From NCBI GenBank assembly GCA_021295955.1, contig JAGWBJ010000005.1:106597-170596 (forward strand): a stretch of 64,000 nt of DNA, written 5' to 3'. The notes under the pieces are model-generated. The model ran no database searches. It worked only from the letters and a program-made list of their open reading frames with translations, and had not been told where the DNA came from. This DNA comes from Dehalococcoidia bacterium (GTDB lineage: Bacteria > Chloroflexota > Dehalococcoidia > Lucifugimonadales > JAGWBF01). How positions within the stretch are numbered: the first letter of the stretch is position 1; each line of letters begins with the position of its first letter. Below are positions 58,980 through 64,000 of the stretch, piece after piece. The translations under genes and the position numbers were made by a program.

Positions 58980-60356
58980 CTACAGGGTGCTCTGCAGCTC
59001 CGCTATGGAGTCCCCTATGGCCTTGACCAGGAAGTCGATCTCGTCCCTGGTTACGCACAGGGGAGGCGCGACGGGAACGATGTCCCCGAACCGGCCCAGG
59101 AGTCCGCGCCGCGCCACTATGGGAGTAAGCTTCTCGGCCAGCTTGTCTTCCGGGGCGAACTTCTCCCTGGTGTCCCGGTTTTTGACCAGCTCCACGCCGC
59201 AGATCAAGCCCTTGCCCCCACGGACGTCGCCCACGATGGGGTACTCGTACAGGGTCTGGAGGCTCTCGAACAGGTAGTCCCCCATCCGGGCGGAGTTCTC
59301 CACCATCCCCTCGTTCTCCATGATCTCCAGGTTGGCCAGGCCCGCGGCGCAGCAGGCCGGGTTCCCTCCGAAGGTGATGAGGTGCCTGAAGGTGGTGTCG
59401 GCGTCGCCGGCGAAGGCGTCGGCCACCTTCTTGGTCGCGATGGTCCCGCCGATGGGCAGGTATCCGCTGGTCATCGCCTTGGCCACTGTGAATATGTCGG
59501 GGGTGACGTCCCAGTGCTCGGTGGCGAACATCTTACCGGTGCGCCCGAACCCGGTGATCACCTCGTCGCATATCATCAGCACGCCGTGTTTGTCGCAAAT
59601 CTCCCGGATGGTCGGCCAGTACTCGGGGTGGGGCACGTGGATGCCCGCCGCTGCCGAGATGGGCTCCCCGATGAAAGCCGCCACGGAGGCCGGGCCCTCG
59701 TGCTCTATGGCGCGGCCCACGTCCTGGGCGCACTCCAGGTTGCAGCCGCCCCTGTCGCGACAGAAGGTGCAACGGTACTCGTTGGGCTGGGCCACGTGGA
59801 TGTTCCCCGGCACCAGGGGGCCGAAGGAGTTGCCCGGAGGGGGAGACCCGCCCCCGCCAAGGCTGATGCAGCCGTGGGTCGCCCCATGATAGGAACCCCT
59901 CCTGCTGATCACCTTCCAGCGCCCCGGCTCACCCCTGTTGCTGTGGTACTGCTTGGCCATCTTCAACGCGGTCTCCACCGCCTCGGAGCCGCCGCTCACG
60001 AAGAAGACCCGGGACTCCTTGTCGGGGGCCAGGCTGGCCACCTTGGCCGCCAGATTGACGGTGGCGGGGCTGACGGTGCCCCCGGGCGTGTAGCTGACGT
60101 CCAGCATCTGCCGGTAAACGGCGTCGGCTATCTCCCGGCGGCCGTGGCCGATGTTCTTCAGCCACATGCCGGCCAGGGTATCGAACCAGCGCTCCCCCTC
60201 CGCGTCCACTATCCACGAGCCCTCGGCGCTGGCGACCAGTCTGATGCCCATCTCCCCGAACATGTCGCCGACCTGCCGGGCGTGGGGCCAGAAATGGGCC
60301 GACGCCAGCCCGTGAAGCTCCTCTATCTCATCGCCCCGTAGCTTGCTCTCTACCAT
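58980..60356 (-). CDS. Class III aminotransferase
   Basis: 458-residue PLP enzyme of the omega-aminotransferase group: SWIVDAEGERWFDTLAGMW, VFFVSGGSEAVETALKMAKQ, RRGSYHGATHGCISL, the ICDEVITGFGRTG motif with PLP Asp and the Lys in FTVAKAMTSGYLPIGG. A Cys-containing insert YRCTFCRDRGGCNLECA lies near residue 205, seen in some members. Candidate substrates are taurine, beta-alanine, putrescine or other omega-amines. ATG 60356 has GGGAGG upstream. It follows the por operon after a strong hairpin. Confidence 0.88.
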   Translation of the reverse strand: MVESKLRGDEIEELHGLASAHFWPHARQVGDMFGEMGIRLVASAEGSWIVDAEGERWFDTLAGMWLKNIGHGRREIADAVYRQMLDVSYTPGGTVSPATVNLAAKVASLAPDKESRVFFVSGGSEAVETALKMAKQYHSNRGEPGRWKVISRRGSYHGATHGCISLGGGGSPPPGNSFGPLVPGNIHVAQPNEYRCTFCRDRGGCNLECAQDVGRAIEHEGPASVAAFIGEPISAAAGIHVPHPEYWPTIREICDKHGVLMICDEVITGFGRTGKMFATEHWDVTPDIFTVAKAMTSGYLPIGGTIATKKVADAFAGDADTTFRHLITFGGNPACCAAGLANLEIMENEGMVENSARMGDYLFESLQTLYEYPIVGDVRGGKGLICGVELVKNRDTREKFAPEDKLAEKLTPIVARRGLLGRFGDIVPVAPPLCVTRDEIDFLVKAIGDSIAELQSTL

Positions 60357-60474
60357 CGTCCGCCTCCCTGCCGGATATGATGGGACACGTCGCACCCCTG
60401 CGGCCGGATGCTCCGGTGAGCCTCGGATTTCTCGAAGCGTCCCGACAGTGGGACCGAGGCCCCCCACGACGAAC

Positions 60475-60506
60475 CCGACCTTCCCCCTGGAGAGGGGGAA
60501 GGTCGG
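60475..60506. repeat. Perfect 14-base stem hairpin between operons
   Basis: CCGACCTTCCCCCT (60475-60488), loop GGAG, AGGGGGAAGGTCGG (60493-60506). It lies between the end of the oxidoreductase beta gene and the class III aminotransferase, both leftward. There is no T-run on either side, so it may be a factor-dependent stop, an RNA stabiliser or a repeat element. Confidence 0.75.
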
Positions 60507-60532
60507 TGAGCTTCTGTCCTATGGAGTGTCCG

Positions 60533-61522
60533 TCACTCCTCCTTGATGTTTATGGGGATGATCCCGGGGCCCCACCACCGCTCCCACATCTCGTCCACTT
60601 TGTCCTGGACGTACTTGGTGTCCTCAGGGGTGAAGTGGGCGAAGCGGCCCTGGCGGACCAGGTACTCCTCCACCGGCTTGCGCCGTCTCATGCCCTTGGC
60701 GATGGCCTTGGAGGGGCCGTTGAGGATCAGCTCCCCGTCGATGATCTCGTACAGGACCCACAGGCCCGTCTCGATGGACAGCATCCCCAGCTCGTGGGAG
60801 AACTTGGGATCGTAGTCCCAACCCTTGGGACACGGATCGATGCTGTGGATGAAGGTGGGGCCGCCGATGGTCAGGGACCGCCGCACCTTGTTGGTCATGT
60901 CCAGGCCGTAGGAGCCGCAGGCCGTGGCCAGGTAGCGGCACTCGGGGTGTCCCGCCGCCAGCATGGGCACCATGTTCTTCTTCCACCGGGTGTTCATGAT
61001 GCGCTTCACCTTGCCCGGAGGGCTGAAGGTGGAGTTTGCCCCCCATGGGGAGCCGCCCGAGACCTGGATGTCCGTGTTGGCGTACGACTCGTTGTCGTAC
61101 AGGAGCACCAGGTGGTTGTACTCCGGGTGGGTCAGGGAGGCGGAGATGGCCGACAGGCCCATGTCCATCCCGCCGCCGTCGCCGCAGAAGGCGATGACGT
61201 TGATGGGCTCGTCCTTCATCTTGCCCTTGCGCATCAGCGCCTTCAATCCGGCGGCGGTTCCCGTAGCCGCCGAGCCCGAGGAGCCGAGCTGGGTGTGCAT
61301 CCACGGCACGACCCATGGCGTCGTGTAGTACGTGGTGTTGGCCACGTACATGCAGCCGGTGCTGCCCACCACGATGGTCCTGTCTCCCGCGGCCTTGACC
61401 ATCAGCCGCATCACCAGCGCCGACTCGCACCCCTGGCACGTCCGGTGGCCGGACGTGAACATCTCCTCGACGGGTATGTTCTTGACTCCCTTTACCACTG
61501 GCAGGTCCACCATCTGAGTCAT
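60533..61522 (-). CDS. porB: 2-oxoacid:ferredoxin oxidoreductase beta subunit
   Basis: 329-residue TPP-binding subunit. Cys ligands for a 4Fe-4S cluster are in HRTCQGCESA and probably STGCMY and IDPCPKGW, and the TPP/Mg motif is FCGDGGGMDMGL with LLYDNESYANT. It works with the alpha and gamma-delta subunits to cleave a 2-oxoacid, passing electrons to ferredoxin. It is the last gene of the operon, two bases after porA. The substrate inference rests on porA. ATG 61522 with AGGAGG upstream. Confidence 0.9.
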   Translation of the reverse strand: MTQMVDLPVVKGVKNIPVEEMFTSGHRTCQGCESALVMRLMVKAAGDRTIVVGSTGCMYVANTTYYTTPWVVPWMHTQLGSSGSAATGTAAGLKALMRKGKMKDEPINVIAFCGDGGGMDMGLSAISASLTHPEYNHLVLLYDNESYANTDIQVSGGSPWGANSTFSPPGKVKRIMNTRWKKNMVPMLAAGHPECRYLATACGSYGLDMTNKVRRSLTIGGPTFIHSIDPCPKGWDYDPKFSHELGMLSIETGLWVLYEIIDGELILNGPSKAIAKGMRRRKPVEEYLVRQGRFAHFTPEDTKYVQDKVDEMWERWWGPGIIPINIKEE

Positions 61523-61524
61523 CG

Positions 61525-62736
61525 CTACCTCCTTACGCCGATCCAGTGATTCTCCGCCTCGACCTTGCCCGTGTCCAGGCCGTCCCTGAGTATCTGCATC
61601 ATCAACGTCACGTCGTTTACCCTGACCTCCCGGCCGCCCAGTCCCGCGATGAAGCTGAGGACCAGTGGGCGCTTCTCCAGCGGGTACAGCGCCGACCTCA
61701 CCTCCTGGAACACGGTGCCGCCATTGGAGGGGGCGCCCAGGGAGTAGTCCCTGTCTATAACCCCGACAGCCTTGAACCGGGAGAGGCACTGCCTGATCTC
61801 CTCGGTGGCGAAGGGCCGGAACCACTTGATGCGCACGAACCCGACCTTGACCCCCTGCTCACGCATCCTCCGAACGGCTACGCGGACGGGCATCGCCAGG
61901 GTCCCCATGCCCACGAACACCACCTCGGCGTCATCGGTCATGTACTCCTCGTAGAAAGGACTGGGGTCCCCCCTGCCGAAGATGGACTTGAACTCCTCGT
62001 GGACCTCCTCTATCACTCCCTTGGAGCGGCGCATCGCCTCGTCCGTCTGCTTCCGGAGCTCCATCAGCCAGTCCTCGTTGACCTGGGGGGCGATGGTGAT
62101 GGGGTTGTCCGGGTGAAGCTGGAGCTCAGCCCGGTCATACTGGGGCAGGAACTTGTCCACCAACGCCTGCTCGGGCACTCGCACCAACGCCTGGGAGTGG
62201 GTGAGGAAGGAGCCGTCGGTGCTGATGGCGCAGGGCAGGAACACTCGCCGGTCCTCGGCAATCCTCCAGGCCATCAGGGCCGTGTCGAAGGCCTCCTGCG
62301 CCGTCGCCACCCAGTTGAGCATCCAGCCCAGATCCCGGACGGCCAGGGCGTCGTTGTGCTCCACGCCGAAGGCGCCCGGATCGTCCAGGGCCCTGTTGCC
62401 CACCATGGCCACCACCGGCAGCCGCAGCCCGGCGGTCACCGTTATCGCCTCGAAGGCGTAGAACCACCCCACGCCGCTGGAGCCGCAGAAGACCCGGGCC
62501 CCCACAGAGCTGGCGTGCTTCACGATCTCGAACTGGGAGTGCTCGCTCTCCGCGACGATGAACTCGCAGTCCAGCTCCCCGTCGGCCACGAGCTTGGACA
62601 CGTACTGCATCACCGTGTCGTAGGGACGGATGGGGTAGGCGGTGATGACGTCAACGTCGGCCATCGCACAGGCGATGGCGATGGCCTCGCTACCGCTTAT
62701 CAGCTCCTCTCGCTCTACGGTCTGTGCGGTTGCCAT
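61525..62736 (-). CDS. porA: 2-oxoacid:ferredoxin oxidoreductase alpha subunit, oxalate-oxidoreductase-like
   Basis: 403 residues: the pyrimidine-binding domain (SGSEAIAIACAMADVDVITAYPIRPYDT trimmed) and domain II. Pyruvate enzymes have YPITP in the active site; here the motif is YPIRP (residues 34-38, Arg 37). As I recall, oxalate oxidoreductase of Moorella has exactly YPIRP, with Arg31 and Arg109 contacting oxalate; here Arg 37 and Arg 115 (in VGNRALDDP) are the same 78 residues apart. ATG 62736 shares one base with the stop of the upstream gene (TAATG). Other dicarboxylic 2-oxoacid-like substrates remain possible. Confidence 0.88.
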   Translation of the reverse strand: MATAQTVEREELISGSEAIAIACAMADVDVITAYPIRPYDTVMQYVSKLVADGELDCEFIVAESEHSQFEIVKHASSVGARVFCGSSGVGWFYAFEAITVTAGLRLPVVAMVGNRALDDPGAFGVEHNDALAVRDLGWMLNWVATAQEAFDTALMAWRIAEDRRVFLPCAISTDGSFLTHSQALVRVPEQALVDKFLPQYDRAELQLHPDNPITIAPQVNEDWLMELRKQTDEAMRRSKGVIEEVHEEFKSIFGRGDPSPFYEEYMTDDAEVVFVGMGTLAMPVRVAVRRMREQGVKVGFVRIKWFRPFATEEIRQCLSRFKAVGVIDRDYSLGAPSNGGTVFQEVRSALYPLEKRPLVLSFIAGLGGREVRVNDVTLMMQILRDGLDTGKVEAENHWIGVRR

Positions 62737-63887
62737 TACACCTCCTCCATCTGGGCGATCTCTTCCTTGTACTGGCCGACGTGGTGGAAGCCGTGGGACC
62801 GGCTGTCCTGCTTCTGCTCCTGGACCAGGTCCTTCATCCACTTATTGTACTCGTCCTTGTCCTTCTGCCACGCCTCCCACTGGCTGGAGTTGTCCGTAAA
62901 GTTCTTCTCCCCCACCATGGTGACGCAGTCCGGGACGGGGCACACCGCCTCGCAGACCCCGCAGCCGCAGCAGGAGTCCATGTTGGCGTCGTAGAGGCCG
63001 TCGGGAGTGACGTCGAAGCAGGTGTCGGGGCACTGGAGCCAGCAGAGCGTGCACTTGATGCAGGTCTCGAAGTCGATGACCGGCCTCATGCTCCTGGTGC
63101 TGTACTTCTTGAAGTACGGGTTCCTCTTGGGCTCGTACCCCTCGCTGCCCTCCCGGAAGCCCGTCCCCTGCTCGATGCCCCGGATGACGATCCCCTCCTC
63201 CATGTTGGTCCACCCGGGCAGGTCGAAGCTGAAGGGGATCTCCGAGTTGCCTTCGCCGGGCTCCACGACCCTGGTATCCGTCCGGTCGTAGGCCTTGCGG
63301 GCGGAGTCGACCTTGACCTCATCCTTCCACTGCTCGAGGATGGCCTCGGCCATAGAGTCGATGCTCACCAGCTCCGGGCACACCTTGGGAAGGGCCCCCA
63401 GGATACGGGCGTCGGTGTGGTCGTCCTTGTACACCCACAGACCCGAGAAGCTGACGGTGCCCTTGACGACTCCCAGCCTGTAGGGGGCGTCCTTCTGGTG
63501 GGTGTCTCTGACCAGGTTGTCGGGCCCCTGCATAGAGGTGACCAGGACCGTGCCGTTGGTCCTGGTAAGGGCGTTGATGGGCTGGAGTCCGTACCAGCCC
63601 CACGACTCGACCCCCTTGCACAGGGTGTCGTCCACCACGACCGTAACGTCCACGTCCCCGGCCTCGTACATGGCCAGGTTCTCCTCCAGCTCCTCCTGGT
63701 TGTCGGCCACCACGGCGAACCGCTTGGCCGGGATCCCGTTTCGCTCCGGGGAGTCGCCGTAGCGCCCGAACGCAAGGCCGACCTTGCCCTCCCTGCGGGC
63801 GGCAAACACGATACCCCTGGTTATGTTGGTGGCCAGGGTCTTCTGGAAGATGCCCCGGTAGACCACCTCCACAGCCACCTTGGTCAT
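62736..63887 (-). CDS. 2-oxoacid:ferredoxin oxidoreductase gamma-delta fusion
   Basis: 383 residues. Residues 1 to about 180 are the gamma domain (VEVVYRGIFQKTLATNITRG, ENLAMYEAGDVDVTVVVDD). A linker leads to a delta-type ferredoxin domain with two 4Fe-4S motifs: Cys 276, 279, 282, 286 (CIKCTLCWLQCP) and Cys 306, 309, 312, 316 (CCGCGVCEAVCP). A gamma-delta fusion ahead of separate alpha and beta genes matches the subunit layout I recall for oxalate oxidoreductase. The C-terminal 60 residues are charged. First gene of the leftward operon; the 113 bases upstream to the window end show GGAGG but no clear promoter. Confidence 0.9.
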   Translation of the reverse strand: MTKVAVEVVYRGIFQKTLATNITRGIVFAARREGKVGLAFGRYGDSPERNGIPAKRFAVVADNQEELEENLAMYEAGDVDVTVVVDDTLCKGVESWGWYGLQPINALTRTNGTVLVTSMQGPDNLVRDTHQKDAPYRLGVVKGTVSFSGLWVYKDDHTDARILGALPKVCPELVSIDSMAEAILEQWKDEVKVDSARKAYDRTDTRVVEPGEGNSEIPFSFDLPGWTNMEEGIVIRGIEQGTGFREGSEGYEPKRNPYFKKYSTRSMRPVIDFETCIKCTLCWLQCPDTCFDVTPDGLYDANMDSCCGCGVCEAVCPVPDCVTMVGEKNFTDNSSQWEAWQKDKDEYNKWMKDLVQEQKQDSRSHGFHHVGQYKEEIAQMEEV

Positions 63888-64000
63888 GCCCTCACCTCCT
63901 TGATGCTCTCCTTATGTCTACTGCACATTGCTACGCCCCTAGCGTGACCTCAGCCTGCCGCTGCTGAACGCTCGCGGGCTCCACGTCCGAAAGATGGTGC

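Overview
The window is a GC-rich, densely packed bacterial chromosome segment with short intergenic gaps, frequent GTG and TTG starts, and classical sigma-70-type promoters (TTGACN, 16-18 bases, TANNNT). Several traits point to Chloroflexota, most likely a Dehalococcoidia/SAR202-like lineage: lysine synthesis through DapL, an archaeal-type ApgM phosphoglycerate mutase, a DUF2277 protein, a thiolase next to an HMG-CoA-synthase/DUF35 fusion, NHL-repeat proteins and many catabolic single genes. This assignment is inference from gene content; no rRNA gene is present.

Region 1 (1-19.1 kb) is core metabolism. A 20-base tandem repeat at the window edge precedes hisC-hisB. These meet a leftward purine operon (guaA-purD-purE-HAD phosphatase-purB-purC-DUF3105-purS) tail to tail. 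A divergent promoter region at 9.37-9.41 kb separates guaA from a rightward string: tsaC, rpiB, a degenerate prenyl synthase, pgk-apgM-tpiA (lower glycolysis), miaA, dapF-dapL (lysine) and hflX.

Region 2 (19.1-20 kb) is a gene-poor scar: the 5' half of a tRNA-Lys, GTGGGC repeats, a terminator-like hairpin and a 9-base inverted repeat.

Region 3 (20-49 kb) is an accessory, catabolism-rich stretch. It holds a thiolase and HMGS-DUF35 pair, a cyclase/hydrolase, two paralogous NHL proteins, two MFS carriers, comM, xthA, an MBL-M20-MmgE/PrpD operon, tRNA-Gln, copper export (copA plus a YHS protein), a CopG/MazF toxin-antitoxin pair with a phased operator, an Asp/Glu-racemase-type enzyme, a DHDPS-like/amidohydrolase/class IV aminotransferase operon, a 6-oxocamphor-hydrolase-like crotonase and a solitary molybdopterin hydroxylase large subunit.

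Region 4 (49-64 kb) mixes DNA repair and replication genes (Mug-type and Tag-like glycosylases, a nucleoside deaminase, dnaN) with an SDR, an HD protein, a small HTH protein, a small multidrug-export-type protein, a YdeI-like protein, an AIR-synthase-like protein, a Thr/Ser dehydratase, an FAD monooxygenase and a class III aminotransferase. It ends with a three-gene 2-oxoacid:ferredoxin oxidoreductase operon whose alpha subunit carries the YPIRP signature I associate with oxalate oxidoreductase. Palindromic dispersed repeats occur at 41.4 and 58.6-58.9 kb.

I found no CRISPR array, phage, insertion sequence or defence island. The most notable items are the oxalate-oxidoreductase-like operon, the 6-oxocamphor-hydrolase-like enzyme, enzymes that have lost family catalytic residues (prenyl synthase, M20 protein, Tag), the toxin-antitoxin operator and the repeat family.
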